A DNA stretch of 36,965 bases from Parabacteroides hominis (GTDB taxonomy: Bacteria > Bacteroidota > Bacteroidia > Bacteroidales > Tannerellaceae). Positions 24,210 to 32,764 of this stretch are shown here, piece by piece. The notes beneath the pieces were generated by a model. It saw only the letters and a list, made by a program, of their open reading frames with translations, was not told where the DNA came from and searched no databases. Position numbers and translations under genes: made by a program. Numbering within the stretch: the first letter of the stretch is position 1; each line of letters begins with the position of its first letter. Location: assembly GCF_014287585.1 (NCBI RefSeq), contig NZ_JACOOJ010000045.1, positions 1 through 36,965 on the forward strand. The letters are read 5' to 3'.

Positions 24210-25217
24210 ATGAACGAGAATAAAAAGTTTTCGATCAACAACATGCTGCTGGCATTTATCACATTCTTAGGTGTGGTCGGATTAGTCGCATTAACCGGTT
24301 TCTTTTTACTGACGCCGCCGGACGATATCATCATGGGGCAGGCGGAAGCTACGCAAGTTCGTATTTCCGGCAAAGTGCCCGGACGGATCGAGGCGTATCG
24401 TTTCGGTGAAGGCGATAAGGTGAAAGCGGGCGACACGCTTGTCTTCTTGGATACGCCCGAAGTCCTTGCCAAGCTCCAGCAGGCAGAGGCCGTGCGCCGT
24501 GCCGCTGAAGCCCAGAACGCAAAGGCTGTCAAGGGAGCCCGCGCGCAGGAGATAGCAGGGGCATATGAAATGTGGCAGAAGGCGAAGGCAGGGTTGGATA
24601 TTGCTCAGAAATCTTATACACGCGTACAAAACCTTTTTGACAAAGGGGTAATGTCTGCTCAGAAACGCGATGAGGCGGAAGCCAATTACAAGGCGATGAT
24701 CGCTACTGAAAAAGCCGCCAAATCCCAGTATGATATGGCCGTAGACGGAGCTCGTGCGGAAGATAAGGCCGCCGCCGCCGCCCTTGTACAACAGGCTGGC
24801 GGAGCGGTTGCCGAAGTGGAATCCTACTTGAAGGAAGCGGCACTTGTCTCACCGATCGATGGCGAAGTGTCCGAACGTTTTCCGGAAGTGGGCGAACTGG
24901 TCGGTACAGGCGCTCCGATCATGAATATCACCGATCTCAATGATATGTGGGTGACCTTCAGTATCCGTGAAGACCATCTGAAAGACATCAAGATCGGTTC
25001 CGAATTAGACGCTTTTATCCCGGCGTTAGATAACCGGCCGATCAAGTTGAAAGTCTATTATATGAAAGATATGGGAACCTATGCCGCCTGGAAAGCGACG
25101 AAAACGAACGGGCAGTTCGACTCCAAGACATTCGAAGTGCGTGCCCGTCCGGTGGAGAAGGTGGCCGACTTGCGTCCTGGAATGTCTGTCATTAAGAAAT
25201 TAAAAATTGAGAATTAA
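24210..25217 (+). CDS. HlyD-family membrane fusion protein
   Basis: This 335-aa periplasmic adaptor has one N-terminal membrane helix (about 12-34). The first half of the lipoyl domain follows (RISGKVPGRIEAYRFGEGDK), then a coiled-coil hairpin (about 85-190, with FDKGVMSAQKRDEAEANYKA), the second lipoyl half (AALVSPIDGEVSERFPEVGE) and a beta-barrel domain up to DLRPGMSVI. It links the inner-membrane permeases to the TolC-like channel. The last residues (KLKIEN) and the stop codon come from an AATTAAAAATTGAGAATTAA repeat similar to that at the end of the preceding gene. It starts 25 bp after the tolC-like stop. Confidence 0.93.
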   Translation: MNENKKFSINNMLLAFITFLGVVGLVALTGFFLLTPPDDIIMGQAEATQVRISGKVPGRIEAYRFGEGDKVKAGDTLVFLDTPEVLAKLQQAEAVRRAAEAQNAKAVKGARAQEIAGAYEMWQKAKAGLDIAQKSYTRVQNLFDKGVMSAQKRDEAEANYKAMIATEKAAKSQYDMAVDGARAEDKAAAAALVQQAGGAVAEVESYLKEAALVSPIDGEVSERFPEVGELVGTGAPIMNITDLNDMWVTFSIREDHLKDIKIGSELDAFIPALDNRPIKLKVYYMKDMGTYAAWKATKTNGQFDSKTFEVRARPVEKVADLRPGMSVIKKLKIEN

Positions 25218-25227
25218 AGATTGAAAA
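25197..25227. repeat. AATTAAAAATT repeat spanning the end of the hlyD-like gene
   Basis: AAATTAAAAATTGAGAATTA continues into AAGATTGAAA. It encodes the final residues and stop of the adaptor and supplies an in-frame TTG (25221) that could be mistaken for the start of the next gene. Confidence 0.5.
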
Positions 25228-25235
25228 ATAAATCA

Positions 25236-26414
25236 ATGAGTCGATTATCAATTGTCAATTGTCAATTGTCAATTGCAAAGCGTGAGGTTCTCAGGATTTG
25301 CAAAGACCCGGTCTACTTCTTCTGTATGTTGGTGGCTCCGACTATCTGTGTGGTCTTTTTCCTTTCGTTGATGAAGGAGGGCTTGCCGACCAATATGCCT
25401 GTTGCGGTTGTAGACATGGACGGCTCTTCCAATTCCCGTAACTTAGCCCGCCAGTTGGATGCTTTCGAGCAGACGAAGGTGGCACTGACGACCGTCTCGT
25501 TCGAGGAAGCCCGCCAGGCAATGCAGGAAGGAAAAGTTTACGGCATCTTCTATATCCCGAAGAATTTCGGTGTGGATGCGACGGCAGGGCGGCAGCCCAA
25601 GTTGTCGTTCTATACGAACGGGACTTATCTTATTGCCGCGTCCCTGCTGTTCCGGGATATGAAAACCATGTCTGTTTTGGCAGGTGCTTCGGTCGGACTT
25701 CAAACGGGACTGGCACATGGCTATACCGAAGACCAGATTATGGCGCAGCTCCAGCCGATCGTGATCGACACGCACGCGATCGGGAATCCGTGGCTCAACT
25801 ATTCGGTCTATCTGAACAACACCCTCTTGCCTGGTGTTTTGCAATTGATGATTTTCTTGGTGACGGTGTTGAGTATCGGTTCCGAGATTAAATACTCGAC
25901 GGCTCGCGAATGGTTGCAGATGGGTGGAAACTCGCTTACGGTGAGCCTCATAGGGAAGATATTGCCCCATACGGTGATTTTTACGATCGTCTCATTCTTA
26001 TATGCGGCGGCCTTGTACGGGTTCAATTCGTTCCCATTGAATAGTGGCTGGCTACCGATGTTGTCGGCTCTATTCTTGTTGGTGATTGCTTCGCAGGCGG
26101 TCGGGATCTTCATGATCGGGGTGTTGCCGACTTTCCGTTTAGGGTTGAGCTTCGCCTGCCTGTTCGGGATGATCGCTTTTTCTATCGTCGGATTCTCTTT
26201 CCCGGTGCTGGGGATGGACCCTACTTTGCAGGCGCTCTCCGACCTGTTCCCGCTCCGGCACTATTTCCTGATCTATGTCGACCAGGCTTTGAACGGAAGG
26301 CCTTTCTTCTATAGCTGGACCGAATATGCCTGGCTCATGGGATTTCTCGTTTTGCCTTTCCTGATCGGAAAGAACCTGAAGAACGCGTTGTTGTACTTTA
26401 AATATATTCCGTAA
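25236..26414 (+). CDS. ABC-2 type efflux permease, first subunit
   Basis: This 392-aa inner-membrane protein has one N-terminal membrane helix (PVYFFCMLVAPTICVVFFLS), a large periplasmic domain (about 45-215, VAVVDMDGSSNSRNLARQL) and five C-terminal helices, the layout of YhhJ/YbhR-type permeases. The ATG at 25236 is chosen over the TTG at 25221. The N terminus SIVNCQLSI is encoded by four perfect TCAATTG heptamers (25248-25275), so it is not typical family sequence; the conserved part begins at AKREVLRICKDP. It probably exports a drug or metabolite with the next permease. No ATPase gene is present in this operon. Confidence 0.88.
   Translation: MSRLSIVNCQLSIAKREVLRICKDPVYFFCMLVAPTICVVFFLSLMKEGLPTNMPVAVVDMDGSSNSRNLARQLDAFEQTKVALTTVSFEEARQAMQEGKVYGIFYIPKNFGVDATAGRQPKLSFYTNGTYLIAASLLFRDMKTMSVLAGASVGLQTGLAHGYTEDQIMAQLQPIVIDTHAIGNPWLNYSVYLNNTLLPGVLQLMIFLVTVLSIGSEIKYSTAREWLQMGGNSLTVSLIGKILPHTVIFTIVSFLYAAALYGFNSFPLNSGWLPMLSALFLLVIASQAVGIFMIGVLPTFRLGLSFACLFGMIAFSIVGFSFPVLGMDPTLQALSDLFPLRHYFLIYVDQALNGRPFFYSWTEYAWLMGFLVLPFLIGKNLKNALLYFKYIP
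25248..25275. repeat. Four perfect tandem TCAATTG heptamers inside a coding region
   Basis: A 28-bp heptamer tandem in which the permease reading frame stays open. The reverse complement of the same heptamer is tandemly arranged at 36794-36826. Confidence 0.85.
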
Positions 26415-26425
26415 AACAGAAAGTA

Positions 26426-27670
26426 ATGAAAAGAGAACATCGTTTACGATATATAATCAAGGAAGGAATCTTAGATACCTTTTACATCTGGAAAGACGAG
26501 TTGAAAAATGTCTTCAAGGACGAGGGTGTGCTGATCTTCTTTTTTCTGGTCCCTTTTGCCTATCCATTGCTCTATTCCTTTATTTATAATAACGAGGTGG
26601 TACACGAGGCGAAGATGGTGGTCGTGGATCAGTCCGACTCTTATCTGAGCCGCGAGTTTACCCGTCGTGTGAATGCCACGCCCGATGTCAGGGTAGTCGC
26701 CGTCTCGACGGATATGGAGGAGGCCAAGCGGATGCTGGACAGGAAAGAAGCCTATGGAATCCTCTATTTCCCGACCGAGTTCAGTAAGGATTTGCATACG
26801 GGCAAGCAGACGACGGTTCCCTTGTATTGCGATATGAGCAGCCTGCTGTTTTATAAAGCGTTTTTGCTGGCGGCAACGGAAGTGTCGCTCGACTTAGGGA
26901 AAGAAATACGGATGCATAATGCTCCGGGCGCATCGGCAAAGCAGGAGGAAATAACGGTCAATCCGATTCCTTATGAATCCGTGACCCTCTTCAATACGCA
27001 GAACGGCTTTGCCAGTTTTTTAGTTCCGGCTATCCTGATTTTAGTTATCCAGCAAACACTGGTTTTAGGGATCGGTATGTTAGGAGGGACAGCACGTGAA
27101 AAGAACCGCTTCCACAGCCTTGTCCCGATCAGCCGGCATTTCAACGGGACGTTGCGTATCGTGTTAGGCAAGTCTCTGACCTATATCTTGATTTATGTGG
27201 TTGTCTGCATCTGGGTATTAGCTGTCGTGCCGAAGCTCTTCTCTCTGCCTCAGGTGGGCGACCCGGTTACGATCTTGCTGTTCATCCTGCCGTATCTGTT
27301 TGCCTCGATCTTCTTTGCCATGACCTTGTCCGGTTTTATGACAACCCGCGAGGCTCCTATGCTGGTGTTTGTCTTTACGTCTGTGATCTTGATATTCATC
27401 TCCGGCGTTTCCTGGCCGAAAGAAGCGATTCCTCCGTTTTGGCAGGCCATAGGGTATCTGTTCCCCTCGACACCGGGCATCCAGGGATTTATCCGCATCA
27501 ATACTTGTGGGGCGACATTAAACGAGGTGATACGTGAATATCATACGTTATGGATTCAGGCAGGTGTCTACTTCATACTGGCTTGCGTGATCTACCGTTT
27601 CCAAATTATCCGTAGCCGGAAGATGATTATAAAACAGTACCGGTATATGAAGATGAAGCAGGCTCTTTGA
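26426..27670 (+). CDS. ABC-2 type efflux permease, second subunit
   Basis: This 414-aa protein has the same architecture as its neighbour: one helix near 35-55 (VLIFFFLVPFAYPLLYSFIY), a periplasmic domain (about 60-190, with VVVDQSDSYLSREFTRRVNA) and a C-terminal bundle of five helices, including FISGVSWPKEAIPPFWQ. The two permeases are diverged paralogues and probably form a heterodimer. It starts 11 bp after the first permease. The cytoplasmic ATPase that such permeases need would have to be encoded elsewhere. The end is followed by 142 bp without a gene that holds the promoter of the next unit. Confidence 0.9.
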   Translation: MKREHRLRYIIKEGILDTFYIWKDELKNVFKDEGVLIFFFLVPFAYPLLYSFIYNNEVVHEAKMVVVDQSDSYLSREFTRRVNATPDVRVVAVSTDMEEAKRMLDRKEAYGILYFPTEFSKDLHTGKQTTVPLYCDMSSLLFYKAFLLAATEVSLDLGKEIRMHNAPGASAKQEEITVNPIPYESVTLFNTQNGFASFLVPAILILVIQQTLVLGIGMLGGTAREKNRFHSLVPISRHFNGTLRIVLGKSLTYILIYVVVCIWVLAVVPKLFSLPQVGDPVTILLFILPYLFASIFFAMTLSGFMTTREAPMLVFVFTSVILIFISGVSWPKEAIPPFWQAIGYLFPSTPGIQGFIRINTCGATLNEVIREYHTLWIQAGVYFILACVIYRFQIIRSRKMIIKQYRYMKMKQAL

Positions 27671-27768
27671 GGGGTGTTCCTTTTGCCGGTAAAAGAAGAT
27701 AAGACAGTTTTGTGACTCTGTTTTGATGATTTTAACGTTATTATGTTAGAATCCACCGAATATAGTTT

Positions 27769-27776
27769 TACTTTTG
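27769..27776 (+). promoter_or_regulatory. -7 promoter box for the isomerase-like lipoprotein gene
   Basis: TACTTTTG fits TAnnTTTG, 36 bp before the ATG at 27813. Confidence 0.65.
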
Positions 27777-27812
27777 TAGAAATTCTCAAAGCAAACTTAA
27801 TTTTTTAGTACT

Positions 27813-28700
27813 ATGCAGAACAGACGTGAGTTTTTAAAGCGGGCTTCGTTAATGCTCGCAGGGGGTATGGTGATGCCTCAGTTGTTATCTTCTTGTGCCG
27901 GTAAAGCGTCAGCTTCCGAGTCCTCCAAGTATATCGGGCTTCAGCTATATTCCTTAAGAGACCTTGTAAAAGAAGAAGGAATCCAGAAGGTATTGGAAAC
28001 GGCTTCCAAGATGGGCTATAAGAATCTTGAAACAGCCAGCTATGACAATGGCAAGATCTATGGCTTGGCTCCGGCTGAGTTCAAGAAGATGGTGAACGAC
28101 TTGGGCATGAAATGTACGAGCGCTCATTTAGGACAAGCTTTCACTAAGGAAAAAGAAGCCGAAGTGATGAGTTGGTGGGATCAGGCTATCGATGCGCATA
28201 ATGAATTGGGTGTTAAATACATGGTTCAGCCGTGGATGCCGGTTACCAATCAGACGACTTTGGACGACTTGAAGATGTATTGCGACTATTTCAACACCGT
28301 CGGTTATAAGACGGCAGCCGCCAGCATCGCATTCGGTTATCACAACCATGACTTTGAATTCCGCAAAATCGAAGACCAGCTGATCTACGACTTCTTGTTG
28401 GATAATGTAAGCCCGAATCATGTATTCTTTGAAATGGATGTGTATTGGGTACAGGAAGGCGGCGGTGATCCGGTTGCTTATCTGAAGAACCGTCCGAGCC
28501 AGTTCAAGGCAGTCCATATCAAAGACGAAAAGGAAATCGGTGCCAGTGGCAAGATGGACTTCAAACCTATTTTTGATCAGATGTATGCAAACAATATCAA
28601 AGACTGGTATGTTGAAGTCGAACAGTACACCCAGAACGATCCGGTTGCCAGCGTCCAGCAGAGCTATGATTACCTGAATAAGGCGGATTATGTGAAGTAA
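27813..28700 (+). CDS. Sugar phosphate isomerase/epimerase-fold protein, Tat-type lipoprotein signal
   Basis: This 295-aa protein has the TIM-barrel fold of the xylose isomerase-like/AP endonuclease 2 superfamily. Its N terminus is RREFLKRASL (Arg4-Arg5), a twin-arginine signal, followed by the lipobox LSSC (Cys28). The barrel carries the metal-ligand candidates CTSAHLGQ, GYHNHDFEF, FFEMDVYWV and VHIKDE. It is probably folded in the cytoplasm with a metal cofactor, exported by Tat and lipid-anchored. Members of this group act on sugars or inositol-like compounds, but the substrate is unknown. The gene stands alone with its own promoter, and a large terminator follows. Confidence 0.88.
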   Translation: MQNRREFLKRASLMLAGGMVMPQLLSSCAGKASASESSKYIGLQLYSLRDLVKEEGIQKVLETASKMGYKNLETASYDNGKIYGLAPAEFKKMVNDLGMKCTSAHLGQAFTKEKEAEVMSWWDQAIDAHNELGVKYMVQPWMPVTNQTTLDDLKMYCDYFNTVGYKTAAASIAFGYHNHDFEFRKIEDQLIYDFLLDNVSPNHVFFEMDVYWVQEGGGDPVAYLKNRPSQFKAVHIKDEKEIGASGKMDFKPIFDQMYANNIKDWYVEVEQYTQNDPVASVQQSYDYLNKADYVK

Positions 28701-28718
28701 GAAGTTTTTATAAGTTTT

Positions 28719-28792
28719 TCAGGGAGGTGTTTCAAAACCCCTTGTCCCCGCGTCAAGCACGGGGACAGGATAGTTTTGAAACACCTCCCTGA
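28719..28792. terminator. Bidirectional terminator, 20-bp perfect arms with nested inner hairpin
   Basis: Arms TCAGGGAGGTGTTTCAAAAC (28719-28738) and its exact complement (28773-28792) enclose a second perfect hairpin, TGTCCCCG/CGGGGACA (28743-28750, 28760-28767), with a CGTCAAGCA loop. It lies between convergent genes. Confidence 0.85.
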
Positions 28793-28797
28793 ATTTA

Positions 28798-29532
28798 TTA
28801 AGAGTTCTTGATCGCACTCATAAGATTCTCCCAATCCTCCGCTAAAGCCGTCATGCTCGGATAAAGCAGGTTGGCGCCGGCGTCGAGTAAGACCCGGTCA
28901 TCCAATGGTCCGGTATTGACCGCTATCGTGAAAATCCCGGCTGCTACTCCCGCTTGTACACCCATCGGGGCGTTCTCAACGACGAAGGCTTCATGGGCTT
29001 TAACGCCTGCTTTTTCCAATCCCATCAGATAGGGTTCGGGGTGGGGTTTACCTAACTTCACGTCGAAGGCCGTCACCATCTTTTCCCGTTTGAAATAGCC
29101 TGGGTAGGTATGTTCCAGCTTGTTGATCAGGCTGTGTTGTCCGCTCCCGGTTACGACGAGTGTTTGCAGGCCGGAGGCTCTTGCCGCTTCCAATACCTCG
29201 GCTGCTCCTTGCATCGCCTTTTCATCATTATATTGATTGAACAAGACTGCTTTTTCTTCGTAGATGGACTTCTTTTCCTCATCGGTCGCATCCCGCTGGA
29301 AGGTCTTTTGATACAGTTCGTTGATCGTGCTTTCACCTGTCCGGCCTTCATACAGGTAGAATAGCTCCGGGGTAGAAGTCAACTGGTGGCGAGTGGCCGT
29401 TTCGTACCAGGCACGGGCGTGAAAACGCATGGAATCGTACAGGACGCCATCCATATCGAAAAGTACGGCCTTGGGAGAAAGAAAAGTTTGTTGCTGCTTT
29501 TGCAGATATCGGGCGATTGCTTCTTGAATCAT
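28798..29532 (-). CDS. HAD-family phosphatase, beta-phosphoglucomutase-like
   Basis: This 244-aa protein starts at the ATG at 29532; a longer frame back to 29562 begins with a TTG lying at the promoter box and is rejected. The HAD motifs are in order: nucleophile motif LFDMDGVLYDS (about 24-34), motif II VVTGSG, motif III Lys in KLGKPHPEPY and the metal motif VVENAPMGVQAGVAAG. The helical cap between motifs I and II fits subfamily I phosphatases and beta-phosphoglucomutases. The substrate is probably a small sugar phosphate. It is divergent from the outer-membrane protein gene. Confidence 0.9.
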   Translation of the reverse strand: MIQEAIARYLQKQQQTFLSPKAVLFDMDGVLYDSMRFHARAWYETATRHQLTSTPELFYLYEGRTGESTINELYQKTFQRDATDEEKKSIYEEKAVLFNQYNDEKAMQGAAEVLEAARASGLQTLVVTGSGQHSLINKLEHTYPGYFKREKMVTAFDVKLGKPHPEPYLMGLEKAGVKAHEAFVVENAPMGVQAGVAAGIFTIAVNTGPLDDRVLLDAGANLLYPSMTALAEDWENLMSAIKNS

Positions 29533-29559
29533 TTCTTTTTTACGCTTAAAAAACTTTTG

Positions 29560-29567
29560 CAAAGTTA
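29560..29567 (-). promoter_or_regulatory. -7 promoter box for the HAD phosphatase gene
   Basis: TAACTTTG on the minus strand fits TAnnTTTG, 27 bp before the chosen ATG. Confidence 0.65.
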
Positions 29568-29588
29568 CTAAAATCTGATAGAAATCTT

Positions 29589-29596
29589 TATCTTTG
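29589..29596 (+). promoter_or_regulatory. -7 promoter box for the barrel protein gene
   Basis: TATCTTTG fits TAnnTTTG, 54 bp before the ATG. The leader contains the small palindrome CCCGGCGTCCGGG at 29607-29619. Confidence 0.6.
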
Positions 29597-29650
29597 GTAC
29601 AAGTATCCCGGCGTCCGGGCCATAATAATTACCAATAAAATCAGAAGAGT

Positions 29651-30259
29651 ATGAAAAAGGGTTTATTGTTGTTAGCAGCCATGTTGTGTTGCCTGAGTTA
29701 TCAGGCGAAAGCCCAGGATTGGACAGATTTGCAACATGAGGTATCGTTGAGTTATGGTGGTCTGCCGGTCGCAGATTTACTCAGCTATTATGAAGACTAT
29801 TTTAATCCGGCTCCTTCTACCGGTGCGGATTTGTTTGATGATAAGGGTAAGTTCGGTTCCTTGAACATTAGTTATCTCTTTTATCCGGACGACAATTTAG
29901 GGTTCGGGGTTGTCTATTCCTACACGAATAGTGACAAGCGGATTGTCCGCGACACGAGACTGGTAGGTGATTTCTATAATTCTTTCCATTCTATCTGCCC
30001 CTCTGTCAAGTATAATTGGTATAACTATAATTTCATTACGCTCTATTCCCGTATAAATGCCGGAGTCGCTATCGCAACGACAAAAGCTACTTATATCAAC
30101 ACAGAATCGCGCCCGGAAGAAAAAACAGCTACAAAGGCTTTCTTTATGTACCAGGTTTCCCCGATAGGAATCGAAGTCGGTCGGCAAATAGCCGGTTTCG
30201 TGGAAGCCGGTTTCGGGCATATGGGTACGGTAATAGCCGGATTGCGCTACAGGATGTAA
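29651..30259 (+). CDS. Small outer-membrane beta-barrel protein
   Basis: This 202-aa protein has a signal peptide (MKKGLLLLAAMLCCLSYQAKAQ) and then alternating hydrophobic and polar strands typical of an 8-stranded barrel (HEVSLSYGGLPV, LGFGVVYSYTN, FITLYSRINAGVAIATTK, ISPIGIEVG-type strand, and the final GTVIAGLRYRM). It ends with an aromatic/Arg-rich strand, as many Bacteroidetes barrels do. The function is unknown. It is divergent from the HAD phosphatase and converges on pgi, with a large terminator between. Confidence 0.8.
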   Translation: MKKGLLLLAAMLCCLSYQAKAQDWTDLQHEVSLSYGGLPVADLLSYYEDYFNPAPSTGADLFDDKGKFGSLNISYLFYPDDNLGFGVVYSYTNSDKRIVRDTRLVGDFYNSFHSICPSVKYNWYNYNFITLYSRINAGVAIATTKATYINTESRPEEKTATKAFFMYQVSPIGIEVGRQIAGFVEAGFGHMGTVIAGLRYRM

Positions 30260-30296
30260 GATCGAGTATATTCCGTTTACTAATAGATATGACTTA

Positions 30297-30370
30297 GGGG
30301 GCTGTATAAAATCCCGTTTGCCATGACGGATCAAGTCCGGGATGGCAAACGGGATTTTAATACAGCCCCC
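30297..30370. terminator. Bidirectional terminator, ~27-bp arms with nested inner hairpin
   Basis: Arms at 30297-30323 and 30343-30370 match over about 27 bp with one bulge. They start with GGGGGCTGTA and end with CCCGTTTGCCA. The loop TGACGGATCAAGTCCGGGA forms a smaller CCGGACTTGATCCG-like palindrome on the opposite strand. It lies between convergent genes and resembles the terminator at 28719 in having an inner element centred on CAAG. Confidence 0.85.
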
Positions 30371-30402
30371 GTAAATAGTTGTTTACGTTGTGTAACTGCT
30401 AA

Positions 30403-31746
30403 TTACAACCGTGCGCGGATCGCTTCGCTTTCCTTTTCGTAGCCCGGTTTGTTCAGCAGGGCAAACATGTTCTTTTTGTAGGCTTCTACTCCCGGCTGGT
30501 CGAACGGGTTTACACCTAACATGTAACCGCTGATACCACAAGCCCGTTCGAAGAAATAGAACAACTGGCCGATGTAGTAAGGGCTTACTTCCGGCATGGT
30601 GATCTTCAGGTTAGGGACACCACCGTCTACATGGGCTAACTGAGTACCTAATTCTGCCATCTTGTTCACTTCGTCCACACGTTTGCCGGCGAGGAAGTTC
30701 AGACCGTCCAAGTTCGCTTCGTCAGTCGGGACAAGCACCTTGTGAGTCGGTTCTTCAACAGATATAACGGTTTCGAAGATCGTGCGTTCGCCATCCTGGA
30801 TCCACTGACCCATAGAGTGCAGGTCGGTCGTCAGGTCGACGGAAGCCGGGAAAATCCCCTTACCGTCCTTGCCTTCGCTTTCACCGTACAACTGTTTCCA
30901 CCATTCAGCGATGTAGTGGAGTTTCGGGTGGAAGTTAGCGAGGATTTCAACCTTCTTGCCGCTCTTATATAATTCGTTGCGTGTAGCCGCATAGATTTCT
31001 GCCATGTTTTCAGCAAAAGGAACGCTTACGTCTGTCGCCTTTTCCATCGAAACGGCTCCTGCAACCAGGTCGCGGATACTGATACCGGCAACGGCGATAG
31101 GCAGCAAACCGACCGGAGTCAGTACGGAGAACCGACCGCCAACGTTGTCAGGGATAATGAATGTCTTGTAGCCTTCCTGGTCAGCCAGCGTGCGGAGAGC
31201 GCCTCTTTTGGCATCCGTGATGGCAACGATCCGGTGTTTCGCTTCTTCTTTGCCGACGGCGTCTTCCAATTGCTTTTTCAGCATACGGAAAGCTAAAGCC
31301 GGTTCGGTAGTCGTACCGGATTTGGAGATATTGATCAGACCGAACTGTTTGCCTTTCAGGATTTCGCAAAGTTCATACAGGTAATCTTCACCGATATTGT
31401 GTCCGGCATATACTAAAACCGGGTTCTTACGGTCCGTATGTAACCAGTCGAAGCTGTTGTTCAATGCTTCTACCACGGCCTTTGTTCCTAAATAGCTACC
31501 GCCGATACCGATGGCAACAACAACTTCACATTTGGAACGAAGCACGTTAGCCGTATTTTCGATGTCTGTCAATTCGGCATCTGTAATAGAAGAGGGGAGG
31601 TGCAACCAACCTAAAAAGTCGTTACCTGCTCCATTACCATTTTGTAAAGTGGCATTACATTCGTTAGCCTTTTCAGCCTGGGCGTACACCTGTTCTTTCG
31701 TAACAGTACCCAGTGCTTTGTCAATGTTAAGACTGATGTTCTTCAT
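30403..31746 (-). CDS. pgi: Glucose-6-phosphate isomerase
   Basis: Pgi interconverts glucose 6-phosphate and fructose 6-phosphate in glycolysis. The 447-aa protein is the short bacterial form, with [16 protein letters not shown] (sugar-phosphate binding), [29 protein letters not shown] and the catalytic region [14 protein letters not shown]. It is the last gene of the lysS-gpsA-pgi unit, 10 bp behind gpsA. Confidence 0.97.
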   Translation of the reverse strand: MKNISLNIDKALGTVTKEQVYAQAEKANECNATLQNGNGAGNDFLGWLHLPSSITDAELTDIENTANVLRSKCEVVVAIGIGGSYLGTKAVVEALNNSFDWLHTDRKNPVLVYAGHNIGEDYLYELCEILKGKQFGLINISKSGTTTEPALAFRMLKKQLEDAVGKEEAKHRIVAITDAKRGALRTLADQEGYKTFIIPDNVGGRFSVLTPVGLLPIAVAGISIRDLVAGAVSMEKATDVSVPFAENMAEIYAATRNELYKSGKKVEILANFHPKLHYIAEWWKQLYGESEGKDGKGIFPASVDLTTDLHSMGQWIQDGERTIFETVISVEEPTHKVLVPTDEANLDGLNFLAGKRVDEVNKMAELGTQLAHVDGGVPNLKITMPEVSPYYIGQLFYFFERACGISGYMLGVNPFDQPGVEAYKKNMFALLNKPGYEKESEAIRARL

Positions 31747-31756
31747 ATTTACATTA

Positions 31757-32752
31757 TTATTTAAATGTTTCAGTCAACTGCCGTATCGCGGTAGTCGGCG
31801 ATTTTTTTTCGTATAGAATACTATATAAAGTATCCAGGATCGGCATGTTTACTTTATATTTTTCGTTTATCTCACGGATACATTTGGTTCCGTAATATCC
31901 TTCGGCGATCATTTCCATTTCGAGCTGGGCTATTTTGACGGAATAGCCTTTTCCGATCATGGTTCCGAACGTACGGTTGCGGCTGAACCGGGAATAGGCG
32001 GTCACTAATAGATCGCCGAGATATACCGAATCTGTCACATCCCGTTCCAGCCCGTGTACGGCGTCGAGGAAGTTGCGCATCTCTTCGATGGCGTTACAGA
32101 TGAAAACAGCTAAAAAGTTGTCTCCGTATTTCATGCCATGGCAGATACCTGCGACAATGGCGTATACGTTTTTCAATACGGAAGCATATTCAATACCTGT
32201 AACATCCTTGCAACAGGAGTTGTTCAGGTACTGGTTCTTGAATACGGACGAGAAGGCTCTTGCGTTCTCGATATTCGGACAGGCCAGTGTGATGTAGGAC
32301 AACCGTTCGAGAGCGATCTCTTCGGCATGGCACGGACCGCCGATAACGGCGATATTGTCGATCGGGACATTGTAGTATTCGGCAAAATAATCGGCTACGA
32401 GCATATTTTCGTCTGGTACGATCCCCTTGATGGCCGAAATGATGAATTTGTCCTGCATGGAGGTCGTTACCTTCATCAAATGCTGCTTTAGAAAAGGAGA
32501 CGGGGTAGCGAAAATCAAGGTGTCCGAATCTTTGATTACTTCGTTGATATCCGTGTAGAATTTGATTTTGTCAGTGTCGAATTTGACGGCAGACAGGTAG
32601 CTGGGGTTATGTCCTAACAACAGAAACTCTTCCACCTGGTCTGGCCGACGCATATACCAGTTAATACTATCTTGTGTAGAAAGTACAATCTTGGCCAAGG
32701 CGGTAGCCCAGCTACCACCTCCCATTATTGCAATTTTTCCGGGCAACTTCAT
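31757..32752 (-). CDS. gpsA: NAD(P)-dependent glycerol-3-phosphate dehydrogenase
   Basis: GpsA reduces dihydroxyacetone phosphate to sn-glycerol 3-phosphate for phospholipid synthesis. The 331-aa protein has the N-terminal dinucleotide-binding turn [13 protein letters not shown] (about 9-21), [12 protein letters not shown], the [10 protein letters not shown] core (GPS/GPN-type position) and the catalytic Lys in [20 protein letters not shown]. The gene lies 12 bp after lysS and 10 bp before pgi. Confidence 0.95.
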   Translation of the reverse strand: MKLPGKIAIMGGGSWATALAKIVLSTQDSINWYMRRPDQVEEFLLLGHNPSYLSAVKFDTDKIKFYTDINEVIKDSDTLIFATPSPFLKQHLMKVTTSMQDKFIISAIKGIVPDENMLVADYFAEYYNVPIDNIAVIGGPCHAEEIALERLSYITLACPNIENARAFSSVFKNQYLNNSCCKDVTGIEYASVLKNVYAIVAGICHGMKYGDNFLAVFICNAIEEMRNFLDAVHGLERDVTDSVYLGDLLVTAYSRFSRNRTFGTMIGKGYSVKIAQLEMEMIAEGYYGTKCIREINEKYKVNMPILDTLYSILYEKKSPTTAIRQLTETFK

Positions 32753-32764
32753 AGTATTACTCTG

